The translations under genes were made by a program, and so were the position numbers. From Streptomyces zhaozhouensis (lineage in GTDB: Bacteria > Actinomycetota > Actinomycetes > Streptomycetales > Streptomycetaceae): a DNA stretch of 64,000 bases. The notes below the pieces were generated by a model. The model was given only the letters and a program-made list of their open reading frames with translations, was not told the origin of the DNA and did no database searches. The stretch spans positions 1 to 64,000 of the forward strand of contig NZ_OCNE01000010.1 of the NCBI RefSeq assembly GCF_900230195.1, written 5' to 3'. Shown here one piece after another: positions 1 to 8,298 of this stretch (position 1 is its first letter; each line of letters opens with the position of its first letter).

Positions 1-203
1 ACCCCCTCCTCCTGCGCGACCGCCACCAGCCCCCGGTCCAACGCCTCCAACCGCGGACCCGACCGCTCCGCGACACCCGACCCCGCGCCGGCACCCGCGT
101 CCTCGGCCACCGCACCCGGCGCCCCACCACCCCACAACCCGACCGACAACAGACCGGCCAGGGCGACGGCGGCCGCTCCGCGTACTCGTCTGGAACGTGG
201 CAT
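1..203 (-). CDS. Probable PL11 rhamnogalacturonan lyase, N-terminal fragment
   Basis: Only the first 67 codons lie in the window; the gene runs off the left edge. The ATG at 201-203 (minus) follows a GAGAGGA ribosome-binding site. The product begins with an arginine-rich n-region and a hydrophobic stretch (residues about 10-33, AAAVALAGLLSVGLWGG), i.e. a secretion signal, then reaches RLEALDRGLVAVAQEEGV. That motif matches the start of the mature domain of YesW-type (PL11) rhamnogalacturonan lyases, which cleave the Rha-GalA backbone of pectin outside the cell. The assignment rests on this short motif only. The next gene upstream on the same strand, a secreted beta-helix protein, fits a pectin-degradation role and may be cotranscribed. 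Confidence 0.65.
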   Translation of the reverse strand, partial: MPRSRRVRGAAAVALAGLLSVGLWGGGAPGAVAEDAGAGAGSGVAERSGPRLEALDRGLVAVAQEEG

Positions 204-244
204 GGCGATTCCTCTCCGTGGAACGGGTCGTGCGCTCGTGCGAG

Positions 245-281
245 GGCGTCCGCGGCGGCGAGGGGTGCCGCCACGGACGCC
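245..281 (-). terminator. GC-rich hairpin between the beta-helix gene and the lyase gene
   Basis: The arms GGCGTCCG (245-252) and CGGACGCC (274-281) are perfect complements. The stem continues inward as GGCGGC/GCCGCC after one mismatch, around a 7-nt loop. It sits between the stop of the beta-helix gene (310) and the start of the lyase (203). There is no U-tract, so it could be a weak terminator, a processing site or a 3' stabiliser that tunes the relative levels of two cotranscribed genes. Confidence 0.4.
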
Positions 282-309
282 CGTCAACCGGCGGCGTCGC
301 GCCGGTGGT

Positions 310-1488
310 TCAGCAGCTGTTGTCGGCGCTGTTCTGGAAGGTGACGCTGATCGACACGTTCTCGCCGCAGGGGTTCTCGGTGAGCGCGGAGTCGATCAGG
401 GTGAAGTTGCTCAGGGTGATGTCGCGGTTGTTGGCGAACTCGGTGCGGGCCGCGAGCCGCACCTCGCCGCCGCCGGAGACGGTGCCCCCCTGGCTGGCGA
501 TGGTCACGTTGTAGCAGTTCTCGATCAGGATGGCGTTGTTGCCGGTGTCGGCGATGTCGACCCGGTCGATGACCGCGCCGCCGCTCTCCGAGACGCAGAA
601 GATCCCGCGCCCGCCGCCCCTGGCGATCACCTCGCCGACGTGGATGTTGGTCTGGTAGCCGTTGAGCGCGCCGTTGCGGTTGGCCATCCGGAACGCGGCG
701 TAGCCGGTGCCGGTCGCGACGTCGGTGGCGTCGATGGTCCCGATGTCGGCGTTGACCGTGTCGTTGAGCAGCAGCGCGGACTCGCCCACCGAGGAGGCGG
801 TGATGGTGCCGGCGGTGAAGCCGTCCACGCCGTAGGTCTCCACGGCGTGGCTGCCGGCGCCCGAGATGGTGGCGGAGTCCAGGCTGACGTTGGTGGTGCG
901 CTGACCGGTGTCGCGGTGGTTGTCCACGCGGATACCGAGTCCGCCGTTGAGTTCCATGGTGATGTCGCCCATGGCCACGTCGTGCGAGTTCTGCACGAAG
1001 ATCCCGAAGTACGGGGCGCCGTGCATGTTCCCGACGTGGGGGATCGCCACGTTCCGCGCGTCGCGCACCCGGATCGGGGCGTGGGTGGCGGCCATCTGGC
1101 CGGTGACGTTGAGCGTTCCGCAGACCTCGAGGGAGGTGTGGCTCGGCAGGTCGAGCGACTGGTCGGCCGGCACGTCGCCGGAGCCGCGCACGACCACGGA
1201 CTCGATGCCGGTGCGGCCCTCGGTCAGGCTGGCGACCCCGGCGCGCATGGCCTCCAGCATCGAACCCCCGCTGTAGCCGGGGGCGTTCCAGGTGTCGCCG
1301 TCCCGCGTCACCTCGGCGTCGTAGCTGCCGTCGCCGCAGGCCGACGGGGAGACGTCGGCGGCCCGTGGGGTGCCGCCGGCCTCGCCGGCCAGTGCGGTGG
1401 TGGCACCGCCGGAGCTGAGTAAGACCGCCAACCCGGCGGCCCACAGCGCGAATCCGCGCCTGCGGGGGAGTGCGGCTCTGCTTCCCAT
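310..1488 (-). CDS. Secreted right-handed parallel beta-helix protein
   Basis: A 392-residue secreted protein. The chosen ATG at 1486-1488 has CAGGAG seven bases upstream; a longer frame upstream of it lacks a ribosome-binding site and a signal peptide. Residues 1-36 form a signal peptide (basic MGSRAALPRRR, then a hydrophobic core ending near TTALAG). The rest consists of short strand-turn repeats rich in N, D, G, T and V (for example NVAIPHVGN, DVAMGDI, NVTIAS), typical of pectate-lyase-like parallel beta-helices. Six cysteines, including the last residue, suggest disulfides. The enzymatic specificity cannot be read from the sequence. Its partner downstream is a probable rhamnogalacturonan lyase, so a pectin-active role is likely. 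A perfect LacI-type palindrome lies 47 bases upstream of the start. Confidence 0.75.
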   Translation of the reverse strand: MGSRAALPRRRGFALWAAGLAVLLSSGGATTALAGEAGGTPRAADVSPSACGDGSYDAEVTRDGDTWNAPGYSGGSMLEAMRAGVASLTEGRTGIESVVVRGSGDVPADQSLDLPSHTSLEVCGTLNVTGQMAATHAPIRVRDARNVAIPHVGNMHGAPYFGIFVQNSHDVAMGDITMELNGGLGIRVDNHRDTGQRTTNVSLDSATISGAGSHAVETYGVDGFTAGTITASSVGESALLLNDTVNADIGTIDATDVATGTGYAAFRMANRNGALNGYQTNIHVGEVIARGGGRGIFCVSESGGAVIDRVDIADTGNNAILIENCYNVTIASQGGTVSGGGEVRLAARTEFANNRDITLSNFTLIDSALTENPCGENVSISVTFQNSADNSC

Positions 1489-1534
1489 CGCTGACTCCTG
1501 AGTGGGGGAGGGGAGGCCCAAGGAACGCGCGCTG

Positions 1535-1546
1535 TGAATCGATTCA
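1535..1546. promoter_or_regulatory. LacI-type operator candidate TGAATCGATTCA
   Basis: A perfect 12-bp palindrome with a central CG, the usual geometry of LacI-family operators. It lies 47-58 bases upstream of the beta-helix gene start, where it would overlap a promoter or transcription start. No LacI gene adjoins it within the window; the regulator may lie to the left of position 1. Confidence 0.6.
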
Positions 1547-1942
1547 TTCAATGCGACGTCGTTGGTCCTCCGGTGAGGGGTACTGGGGAGTGCGTGCTTG
1601 ACGCGTGCGCCTTGGATGCGCTCGCGGCTTGGCAGTATGGCAACGGGGTGGGGGGCGGTCAATGACTCGGACGCGGGTGACGCCTATTGAAACGTTTGCG
1701 ATGAACGGGGCGGCGCGGACCGTCGGGCCGGCTCGTGGGAGTTCGGCCGGCGACATGGCCCGCCGAACGTGGAGCCGGGCGACGCTCGCCGGCGGGGAGT
1801 CGCCGGCGGGCGACCACCACGCGGTGTCGGCCGGGGGCGGGTCGGAGTGGCTCGCGTCCCCGGGCGCGGTGGTCCGGCCAACCTCGGTGCCTTCGGTGGG
1901 CGGGTGGCGGAACGGGATCCCGGGGGTAGGGTCTGGGAGGCC

Positions 1943-1954
1943 GAAAGCGCTTTC
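1943..1954. promoter_or_regulatory. LacI-type operator candidate GAAAGCGCTTTC
   Basis: A perfect 12-bp palindrome centred on GCGC, 18-29 bases upstream of the GTG start of the ABC exporter and just before its GGAGG ribosome-binding site. Its position implies repression of the exporter by a LacI-family regulator. The half-site differs from that of the palindrome at 1535-1546, so the same protein need not bind both. Confidence 0.55.
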
Positions 1955-1971
1955 TCTGGAGGCGATCCACC

Positions 1972-3741
1972 GTGGCTCCGCCGGTAGCCCCGCTCGAACA
2001 CCGATACCGGGGCGAGCACCCGGTCCGCACTCTCGTCTGGCTACTCCGTCCCGACCGTTGGAAGATCGCCCTCGCCTGCGTGGTCTTCACCGTGAAGCAC
2101 AGCCCGATCTGGCTGCTGCCGCTGACCACGGCCGCCATCGTCGACACCGTGGTGGACCATCTGCCGATCGGCAACCTGTGGTCCAGCGCGGGCATCGTGC
2201 TGGTGATCCTGCTGATCAACTTCCCGCTGCACCTGCTCTGGGTGCGCCTGATGTTCGGCAGCGTGCGGCGCATGGGCACCGGGCTGCGTTCCGCGCTCTG
2301 CACCCGGATGCAGCAGCTCTCCATCGGCTACCACAACCGCGTCAGCGCCGGCGTGCTCCAGGCGAAGGTGGTGCGCGACGTCGAGACCATCGAGCAGATG
2401 GTGCAGCAGACCACCGAGATGGGGCTGGGCGCCTCGACGGTGCTGATCGGCGGGCTGGTCATCATCGGCCTGCGGGCCCCCGAGTTCCTGCCGATCTTCC
2501 TGGTCGTGGTGCCGTGCGCCGCGCTGCTCGTGATGCGGATGCGGCTGCGACTGCGCAGCCGCAACGAGCACTTCCGGCGCGATGTCGAGCAACTCTCCTC
2601 GCGCGTCGCCGAGATGACCCGGCTGATCTCGGTCACCCGGGCGCACGGCCTGGAGGACAACGCGATGCGCCGGATGAACGGCACCCTGCGGCGGGTGCTG
2701 GACTCGGCCCTCAGGCTCGACCTGATCAACGGCCGGGTCGCCTCGGCCTCCTGGGTCTTTCTGAACATCCTCGGTCTCTCCTTCCTCACCGGCGCCGCGC
2801 TGGTCGCCTACTACGAGGTGTGGGACGTGACCCCGGGCGACGTGGTGATGCTCAGCGCGTTCCTCACCACCCTGACCAACTCGACGACCACGCTGCTCTC
2901 GCTCGTGCCGGTCATCACCAAGGGACTGGAGTCGGTGCGTTCGGTGGGGGAGGTGTTGCAGGCCCCGGCGCTGGAGGAGAACCAGGGCAAGGCCGAGGTC
3001 TCGTCCGTACGGGGCGCGTTCACCTTCGACGACGTCTCCTTCGGCTACGAGGACGACGGTGAACGGACGGCGGTGCGGGGGATGAACCTGGCCGTCGCGC
3101 CCGGCGAGACGATCGCGCTGGTCGGCGCCTCGGGCGCCGGCAAGTCCACGGTGCTGAACCTGCTCATCGGCTTCCACCGCCCCAGTCGCGGCCGACTGCT
3201 CCTCGACGGCGTCGACATGAGCGGGCTGGACCTGCGCACGTACCGCCGCTTCGTCTCGGTGGTGCCCCAGGAGTCGATCCTCTTCGAGGGAACCGTCAGG
3301 GAGAACGTCGCCTACGGCATGGAGGACGCCGACGAGACGGTGGTGCGGGAGGCGCTGGCGGCGGCCAACGCGCTGGAGTTCGTCGACCGGCTGCCCGGTG
3401 GGCTGGACGCCGTGGTGGGCGAGCACGGCGCGCGGCTCTCCGGCGGGCAGCGCCAACGACTGGCCATCGCCCGGGCGTTGATCCGCGACCCGCGCGTGCT
3501 GATCCTCGACGAGGCGACCTCGGCGCTCGACACCCGCTCGGAGGCGTTGGTGCAGGAGGCCCTGGGGCGGCTGGTCGCCGGGCGCACCACCTTCGTGGTC
3601 GCCCACCGGCTGTCGACGATCAGGGGCGCCGACCGGATCGTGGTGATGGACGGCGGGGAGATCGTGGAGACCGGCACCCACGAGGAACTGCTGGCACGCG
3701 ACGGCGCGTACGCCGCGCTGCGGGCGGGGCAGGTGCGGTGA
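1972..3741 (+). CDS. ABC transporter, fused permease and ATPase (exporter type)
   Basis: A 589-residue half-transporter with the normal exporter layout. Residues 30-330 form a six-helix membrane domain, for example WKIALACVVFTV, IVLVILLINF and GLVIIGL. Residues 345-589 form the nucleotide-binding domain with Walker A GASGAGKST (385-393), signature LSGGQRQR (489-496), Walker B with D-loop VLILDEATSALD (509-520) and the switch histidine in VAHRLS. GTG start with GGAGG nine bases upstream. It would act as a homodimer, exporting an unknown substrate. A LacI-type palindrome directly before the ribosome-binding site suggests sugar-responsive control, which is unusual for an exporter. No partner half-transporter is adjacent. 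Confidence 0.9.
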   Translation: MAPPVAPLEHRYRGEHPVRTLVWLLRPDRWKIALACVVFTVKHSPIWLLPLTTAAIVDTVVDHLPIGNLWSSAGIVLVILLINFPLHLLWVRLMFGSVRRMGTGLRSALCTRMQQLSIGYHNRVSAGVLQAKVVRDVETIEQMVQQTTEMGLGASTVLIGGLVIIGLRAPEFLPIFLVVVPCAALLVMRMRLRLRSRNEHFRRDVEQLSSRVAEMTRLISVTRAHGLEDNAMRRMNGTLRRVLDSALRLDLINGRVASASWVFLNILGLSFLTGAALVAYYEVWDVTPGDVVMLSAFLTTLTNSTTTLLSLVPVITKGLESVRSVGEVLQAPALEENQGKAEVSSVRGAFTFDDVSFGYEDDGERTAVRGMNLAVAPGETIALVGASGAGKSTVLNLLIGFHRPSRGRLLLDGVDMSGLDLRTYRRFVSVVPQESILFEGTVRENVAYGMEDADETVVREALAAANALEFVDRLPGGLDAVVGEHGARLSGGQRQRLAIARALIRDPRVLILDEATSALDTRSEALVQEALGRLVAGRTTFVVAHRLSTIRGADRIVVMDGGEIVETGTHEELLARDGAYAALRAGQVR

Positions 3742-3750
3742 GCGGCGGGG

Positions 3751-3765
3751 CCGCCCGCCGGGCGG
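3751..3765. terminator. Weak inverted repeat between convergent genes
   Basis: CCGCCCG and CGGGCGG flank a single base in the 30-base gap between the convergent exporter and methyltransferase genes. A real hairpin would need to open several pairs to form a loop. It is a possible shared terminator, but weak. Confidence 0.25.
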
Positions 3766-3771
3766 GTGCGT

Positions 3772-4605
3772 TCAGCGCGCCGCGCGGCGCTGGCGGGCGG
3801 CCTCGTAGAGGACCACGCTGGCGGCGTTGGCCGCGTTGAGCGAACTGGCCGAGCCCGTCATCGGGATGGAGACCAGCACGTCGCAGCGGTCGCGCCAGGC
3901 GGCGCTCAGGCCGCGGGTCTCGTTGCCGACGAGCAGCAGCACGGGGCCGGTCAGGTCGCACGCGTCGACCGGGACCGTGCCGCTCTCGTCGGTGCCGACC
4001 ACGGTCACCGGCCGGTCCGCCGGCGCGGACCCGGCGAGCCAGTCGAGCACCTCGCGGTGGCCGGGGGCGCGCACCACGGGGAGGGCGAAGAGCGAACCCG
4101 TGCTCGCCCGCACCGACTTGGGGTCGTAGACGTCGGCGGCATGGCCGGTCACCACCAGACCGGAGGCGCCGAAGGCGTCCGCGGAACGGATCAGGCTGCC
4201 GATGTTCCCCGGGCTGGTGGGGCGGTCGAAGACCACGCCGAGGAAGGATTCGGCGGCCGGGCCCGCGAGCGGGATGCGGGAGAGGTCGTCCGGCGGCAGC
4301 TCGGCGACGGCGATCAGCTCCGGCGGCCCCGCGTCCTTCTCGCCCAGCTCGGCGAGCAACTCGGGCGCCATGGCCACGCGCTCGGCCGGCACCTCGGCGA
4401 GCAGCCGGCCGGCCCAGCCGGTCGGGGGGCGGTCGGCGTCGTGGAGCAGGGTCCTGACGCGCCAGCCGCGCTCCACCGCGAGCGAGATGGGACGCACGCC
4501 CTGCACCAGGAACTCGCCGGCCCGCTGCCGCTTGGTGCGGTTGGTCAGCTGCGCCTGCCACTGCTGGAAGGCCGCGTTCCTGGTCGTGATCCGCCGCACC
4601 GCCAC
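3772..4605 (-). CDS. TrmH/SpoU family RNA 2'-O-ribose methyltransferase
   Basis: About 277 residues. The GTG at 4603-4605 is preceded by AAGGGCGGG; a GTG two codons later is an alternative. It uses S-adenosylmethionine to methylate a ribose 2'-OH in rRNA or tRNA. The SPOUT knot motifs are all present: NIGSLIRSADAFGASG (motif 1, with the catalytic Arg), LLVGNETRGL (motif 2) and IPMTGSASSLNAANAASVVLYEA (motif 3). The N-terminal segment (RNAAFQQWQAQLTNRTKRQRAGEFLVQG) is the substrate-binding part found in many TrmH proteins. The target nucleotide is unknown. Convergent with the ABC exporter. Confidence 0.9.
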   Translation of the reverse strand: MAVRRITTRNAAFQQWQAQLTNRTKRQRAGEFLVQGVRPISLAVERGWRVRTLLHDADRPPTGWAGRLLAEVPAERVAMAPELLAELGEKDAGPPELIAVAELPPDDLSRIPLAGPAAESFLGVVFDRPTSPGNIGSLIRSADAFGASGLVVTGHAADVYDPKSVRASTGSLFALPVVRAPGHREVLDWLAGSAPADRPVTVVGTDESGTVPVDACDLTGPVLLLVGNETRGLSAAWRDRCDVLVSIPMTGSASSLNAANAASVVLYEAARQRRAAR

Positions 4606-4699
4606 CTGGTCCCGCCCTTGAGAAGTCCGCCTGCCGGGGGCCGAGGCTACACGGCGGCCCGGCCGCCGCGCCTCCCGCCCGCCGCCCCCGGCACGGGGG

Positions 4700-4900
4700 T
4701 CACTTCTTCTTGTCGTCGCCCAGCTTCTCCACCATGTCCTGCGTCTTGTCGACGGCCGAGTCGATCTTGTCGCTGTGCTTGCCGCCGGTCTTGCTGTCGA
4801 CGAAGTCGCCGACCTTCTCCACGCCGTCCGCGATCTTGTCGCCGTGCTGCTCGGCGATCTCCGCGGCCTTGCCCTTGAGGTTCTTGAGGGCTCCGAACAT
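4700..4900 (-). CDS. Small Rv0909/MT0933-type antitoxin-like protein
   Basis: A 66-residue, highly charged, lysine-rich protein with GGGAG ahead of the ATG at 4898-4900. The sequence MFGALKNLKGKAAEIAEQHGDKI followed by DKIDSAVDKTQDMV matches the actinobacterial MT0933/Rv0909-like antitoxin family. Two similar amphipathic helical segments are visible: GDKIADGVEKVGDFVDSK and SDKIDSAVDKTQDMVEKL. No obvious toxin gene adjoins it, so it is either an orphan or acts otherwise, for example as a small stress protein. The family name implies a toxin partner but nothing here proves that. Confidence 0.75.
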   Translation of the reverse strand: MFGALKNLKGKAAEIAEQHGDKIADGVEKVGDFVDSKTGGKHSDKIDSAVDKTQDMVEKLGDDKKK

Positions 4901-5003
4901 GTGGGTCTCCCTTCCGCGCTCACCCGGAACTGCCTGGTCACCCATGATCCCATGCCCCGCGGCCGGTGCTCCACGCGCAGCCGCCGCCCGGCCGCCGGGC
5001 CCG

Positions 5004-5246
5004 CTACGACTCGTAGCCCTCGACCTCGCGGGCGGGGCGGGTGGTCGCCGTGTTCGGGTCGGTGCCGAACTCGTCCCGGGCCCGCCGCTGGCGCAGCAGG
5101 TCCCAGCACTGGTCGAGCCTGACCTCCAGGTCGTCCAGGCGCACCCGCTCCTCCGTGCCGAGGCCGCGCCCCGTGGAGCGGTCCCTGAGGGCGCGCTCCT
5201 CGGCGACCAGCTCGTCGACGCGGGCGAGGATGTCCTTGTCGTCCAT
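5004..5246 (-). CDS. DUF2630 family small protein
   Basis: An 80-residue protein starting MDDKDILARVDELVAEERALRD, the usual beginning of DUF2630 proteins, which decided the start at 5246 although the ribosome-binding site (GGGGG) is weak. Residues 1-62 are predicted to be helical and heptad-like, with LDDLEVRLDQCWDLLRQRRA. The tail (DPNTATTRPAREVEGYES) is polar. The family has no known function. It lies between the small antitoxin-like gene and the alditol oxidase on the same strand, with gaps of about 100 and 70 bases. Confidence 0.85.
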   Translation of the reverse strand: MDDKDILARVDELVAEERALRDRSTGRGLGTEERVRLDDLEVRLDQCWDLLRQRRARDEFGTDPNTATTRPAREVEGYES

Positions 5247-5319
5247 GGGGTCAGCGTAGGTGCCCCCGCCGGGGTCGGCCATTCGGCCGGCGCCGGGCGG
5301 CCGGCGGGAAGGCCGCCGC

Positions 5320-6597
5320 TCAGCCGGCGGCGGCCAGCACACCGTCCAGGTAGGCGTTGCGGAAGCGCCCCTCCGGGTCCAGCGACTCGGCGAGACGCCG
5401 GAAGTCCGCCAGCCGGGGGTAGCAGGCGGCGATCGCGGCCGGCGTGGCCGCCGTGACCTTCCCCCAGTGCGGGCGGGCGCCCAGCGGCAGCAGCCGGGAC
5501 TCCACCTCGGCCAGGACGGGGAGCACGGTCTCGATGTCCTTCACCCAGGTGAAGTGGACCGCCATCGAGTCCCGGCCCTCGGTGGGGCTCAGCCACAGGT
5601 CGTCGGAGGCGATGGTGCGCAGCTCCGCGGTCTGCAGCACCCCGGCGAACCGGTCCGCCATCCCGCGCAGCTCCCGCACCGCCTCGACGGCCCGCTCCCT
5701 GGGCAGGAAGAGCTCCGACTGCAGCTCCTCGCCGCGGCTCGGCGTGAACTCGGCCCTGAAGTGCGGCAGCCGCTCGTGCCAGGGGCCCGGCACCCCGCCC
5801 TGCTCGGTGCAGAAGGTGGCCGGCATCCCCGGTATCGGGTGCCAGGGGCCGGCGGCCGGTGTGCCGCCCAGCCAGCGCTCGCCCGGGTGCCGCGCCTCCT
5901 CGCGGTCGAGCCGGCGCTTGACCAGGACGGTGGCCCTTCCGCCGTGGAAGTCGGAGAAGACGCTGACGCTGTAGGCGCTCGCGGCGATCTCCGGATACCC
6001 GGCGACGACCGCGTCCAGCGGCACGTCCGTGGTGACCCACTGCGCCACCTCGAACGCCGGCTCCACCTCCAGGGTGAGCGCCGTGACCACGCCCAGCGCG
6101 CCCAGGTGCACCACGGCGCCAGGGAAGCGCTCCGGGTCGGCCGCGCGGCTCAGCGTGAACAGCTCGCCGTCTGCGCCGACGAACTCCATCGCGGTGACCG
6201 CCGAGGCCAGCCCGCGCAGCCCGTTCCCCGAGCCGTGGGTGCCGGTCGCCACCGAGCCGGCGACGGAGATGTGCGGCAGTGAGGCGAGGTTGGCGAGGGC
6301 GAGGCCCGCCGCGTGCAGCTCGGCGGTCAACTCGCCATAGCGCATTCCGGCACTGAGCGTCACCAGCCCGGCGTCGCGGTCGATCTCCACCCGGGGCGGC
6401 AGCCCGTCCACCCGCAGCAGGTCGCCCTCGGTGTCGGCTATCCGGTTGAACGAGTGTCCGCTGCCCAGCACATGGGCCCGCTGAGCACCGGCGACGATCC
6501 GGCGCAGCTCGTCGAGCGAACTCGGCCGATGGAGCCGCGCGGCGCCGAAGGTGATGTTGCCCGCCCAGTTCCGTGTCCGAGCCTCGCTTGTCCGCAT
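5320..6597 (-). CDS. aldO: Alditol oxidase (FAD-dependent, AldO/XyoA type)
   Basis: A 425-residue flavoprotein. The FAD-binding segment contains VLGSGHSFN, with His48 at the position that carries covalent FAD in Streptomyces alditol oxidase, and LPHISVAGSVATGTHGSG for the pyrophosphate. The C-terminal D-arabinono-1,4-lactone-oxidase-type domain contains VPGPWHERLPHFRAEF, LWLSPTEGRDSMAVHFTW and RPHWGKV, all characteristic of alditol oxidases that turn xylitol or sorbitol into aldoses with release of peroxide. Length is typical (about 418). The start at 6597 has no clear Shine-Dalgarno; TATTAC about 12 bases upstream suggests a very short or absent leader. Confidence 0.9.
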   Translation of the reverse strand: MRTSEARTRNWAGNITFGAARLHRPSSLDELRRIVAGAQRAHVLGSGHSFNRIADTEGDLLRVDGLPPRVEIDRDAGLVTLSAGMRYGELTAELHAAGLALANLASLPHISVAGSVATGTHGSGNGLRGLASAVTAMEFVGADGELFTLSRAADPERFPGAVVHLGALGVVTALTLEVEPAFEVAQWVTTDVPLDAVVAGYPEIAASAYSVSVFSDFHGGRATVLVKRRLDREEARHPGERWLGGTPAAGPWHPIPGMPATFCTEQGGVPGPWHERLPHFRAEFTPSRGEELQSELFLPRERAVEAVRELRGMADRFAGVLQTAELRTIASDDLWLSPTEGRDSMAVHFTWVKDIETVLPVLAEVESRLLPLGARPHWGKVTAATPAAIAACYPRLADFRRLAESLDPEGRFRNAYLDGVLAAAG

Positions 6598-6794
6598 GGG
6601 TCGACCGTAATACGAAACCCGCCACCGAGAGTAGTGGCCCTGGGGAGGATTCTCGCGGCGGGGCGTCCGGCACGTGCCCTACGTCGACCGGGGGAGCGCG
6701 CGCCCTTTGCGCCCACAACCCGGCCGGCGCGCGGCCCGTCTCGCATGGCGAGCGGGCCATTGACGCTCCCGGGGGGCCGTGCTTGCATCGAGTC

Positions 6795-6878
6795 ATGCCC
6801 GGTGCCAGGACCCTGACCCGCCGCCGCTGCGTGGACCTCCTCCGCGTGGCCGCCGCGATGTGTCCCGTCTGTCGCTGA
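6795..6878 (+). CDS. Cysteine leader peptide upstream of ssuD
   Basis: A 27-codon reading frame, MPGARTLTRRRCVDLLRVAA followed by AMCPVCR. It has the (L)TRRRxVDLxRVxxxxC pattern of short leader peptides found in Actinobacteria before sulfur-assimilation genes. Cys codons fall at residues 12, 23 and 26, so ribosome stalling under cysteine limitation could control the genes downstream. Related polycysteine leaders in mycobacteria act as cysteine-responsive attenuators. It ends 268 bases before the ssuD start. A second leader of the same type (14694-14768) precedes the minus-strand sulfonate transporter operon, which supports both calls. Confidence 0.8.
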   Translation: MPGARTLTRRRCVDLLRVAAAMCPVCR

Positions 6879-7146
6879 TCCCGCCGACTCCCCGGTCCGC
6901 GCCGCGCGTTCCCCGTTCCCCCCGCCCACCGGCGGGTGGCGCCCGCGCGCGCCGCTGAGGCCCGGCCCTCTCCCTCCCCCTGCCGCCCGGCCGGCCCGTG
7001 GCCGGCGGGCCCCTCTCCACTCACGGCCTCCCCCGAGGCCGCTCATCGCGCGGTCGACCCCGCGCGCCCCCGCTCGCGTGGCGACCGCCGCGCGCCGGGG
7101 CGCGTGCGGGGCCCGTCGGCCGCCCGCCGTGAGGAGCGACGCCTTC
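6879..7146 (+). promoter_or_regulatory. Probable attenuator region between leader peptide and ssuD
   Basis: A very GC-rich stretch of 268 bases without a gene. It contains overlapping inverted repeats, such as GGCCGG near 6991-6996 against CCGGCC a few bases on and GCGCGC blocks near 7100-7110, and ends in the GAGGAG ribosome-binding site of ssuD. It is the expected place for alternative hairpins set by translation of the cysteine leader. I cannot assign specific terminator and antiterminator stems by eye. Confidence 0.4.
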
Positions 7147-8298
7147 ATGTCCCTGACCTTCCACTGGTTCCTGCCCACCAGCGGCGACAGCCGTCACGTC
7201 GTCGGCGGCGGCCACGGCACCCCGGTCAACGCCGCCGGCGGCGACCGGCCGCCCACCGTCGACTACCTCGGCCAGATCGCCAGGGCGGCGGAACACGTCG
7301 GCTTCGCCGGCGCGTTGACCCCCACCGGCGCCTGGTGCGAGGACGCCTGGCTGACCACGGCGATGATCGCCCGGCACACCGAGCGGCTCAAGTTCCTCGT
7401 CGCCTTCCGACCGGGCCTGATCTCGCCCACCCTGGCCGCCCAGATGGCCACCACCTACCAGCGTCAGACCGGCGGGCGGCTGCTGCTGAACGTGGTCACC
7501 GGCGGCGAGAGCCGCGAACAGCGCGCCTACGGCGACACGTTGGACAAGGACGCCCGCTACGCCCGCACCGACGAGTTCCTCGGCGTGGTGCGGGGGCTGT
7601 GGCGCGGCGGGACGGTCGACCACGCGGGGGAGCATCTCCGGATCGAGCGGGCCCGGTTGACACGGCTGCCGGAGCCGGTTCCGCGGATCTACTTCGGCGG
7701 CTCGTCGGCCGCCGCGGGGCCCGTCGCCGCCCGGCACGCCGACGTGTATCTCACCTGGGGCGAACCGCCGGCCCAGGTCGCGGAGAAGATCGCCTGGGTG
7801 CGCGGTCTCGCCGAGGCGGAAGGGCGGCGACTCCGCTTCGGGGTGCGGCTGCACGTCATCACCCGCGACACCTCGGAGCAGGCGTGGGCCGAGGCCGGGC
7901 GGCTGCTCTCCGGCTTCGGCGCCGAGGAGGTCGCCGCGGCCCAGCGGACCCTGCGGCTCAGCGAGTCGGAGGGCCAGCGGCGGATGCTGGACCTGCACGG
8001 CGGCACCCGCGACAACCTGGAGATCCACCCGGGCCTGTGGGCCGGCATCGGCCTGGTGCGCGGCGGCGCCGGCACCGCGCTGGTCGGCAGCCACGACGAG
8101 GTGGCGGGACTGGTCGAGGAGTACCGGGCCGTCGGCGTCGAGGAGTTCGTGCTCTCCGGCTACCCGCACCTGGAGGAGGCCTACTGGTTCGGCGAGAACG
8201 TCCTGCCGCGCCTCGCCGCCCGTGGCCTGTGGAGCCGCCCGGGGCACCCCGCGCCGGAGCCGGCCGCCGCACCGGCCGTCCCGGTCGGCGCCCGATGA
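7147..8298 (+). CDS. ssuD: FMNH2-dependent alkanesulfonate monooxygenase
   Basis: A 383-residue luciferase-like TIM-barrel monooxygenase; E. coli SsuD is about 380 residues. It desulfonates alkanesulfonates to aldehyde and sulfite using FMNH2 and O2. Family motifs: FHWFLPTSGDSRHVVGGGHG at the start, FAGALTPTGAWCEDAW, FRPGLISPTLAAQMATTYQ, NVVTGGES and the C-terminal LSGYPHLEEAYWFGENVLP. The ATG at 7147 has GAGGAG ten bases upstream. It is followed 76 bases later by ssuE, which supplies the reduced flavin, and preceded by a cysteine leader peptide, so expression probably rises on sulfur limitation. Confidence 0.93.
   Translation: MSLTFHWFLPTSGDSRHVVGGGHGTPVNAAGGDRPPTVDYLGQIARAAEHVGFAGALTPTGAWCEDAWLTTAMIARHTERLKFLVAFRPGLISPTLAAQMATTYQRQTGGRLLLNVVTGGESREQRAYGDTLDKDARYARTDEFLGVVRGLWRGGTVDHAGEHLRIERARLTRLPEPVPRIYFGGSSAAAGPVAARHADVYLTWGEPPAQVAEKIAWVRGLAEAEGRRLRFGVRLHVITRDTSEQAWAEAGRLLSGFGAEEVAAAQRTLRLSESEGQRRMLDLHGGTRDNLEIHPGLWAGIGLVRGGAGTALVGSHDEVAGLVEEYRAVGVEEFVLSGYPHLEEAYWFGENVLPRLAARGLWSRPGHPAPEPAAAPAVPVGAR

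Larger units (their letters stand above)
1489..1971. other. Divergent intergenic region with three CG-centred palindromes
   Basis: This 483-base region separates the minus-strand beta-helix gene from the plus-strand ABC exporter. It contains TGAATCGATTCA (1535-1546), GAAACGTTTG (1689-1698, only the AAACGTTT core symmetrical) and GAAAGCGCTTTC (1943-1954). All three have the CpG centre of LacI-family operators. I see no convincing gene in it; frames crossing it are open only because of the base composition. Confidence 0.6.

Noticed and set aside
1578..1583. SigB-type promoter (GGGTAC) before the ABC exporter
   Set aside because: No GNNT box lies 14-16 bases upstream, and the gene starts almost 390 bases downstream.
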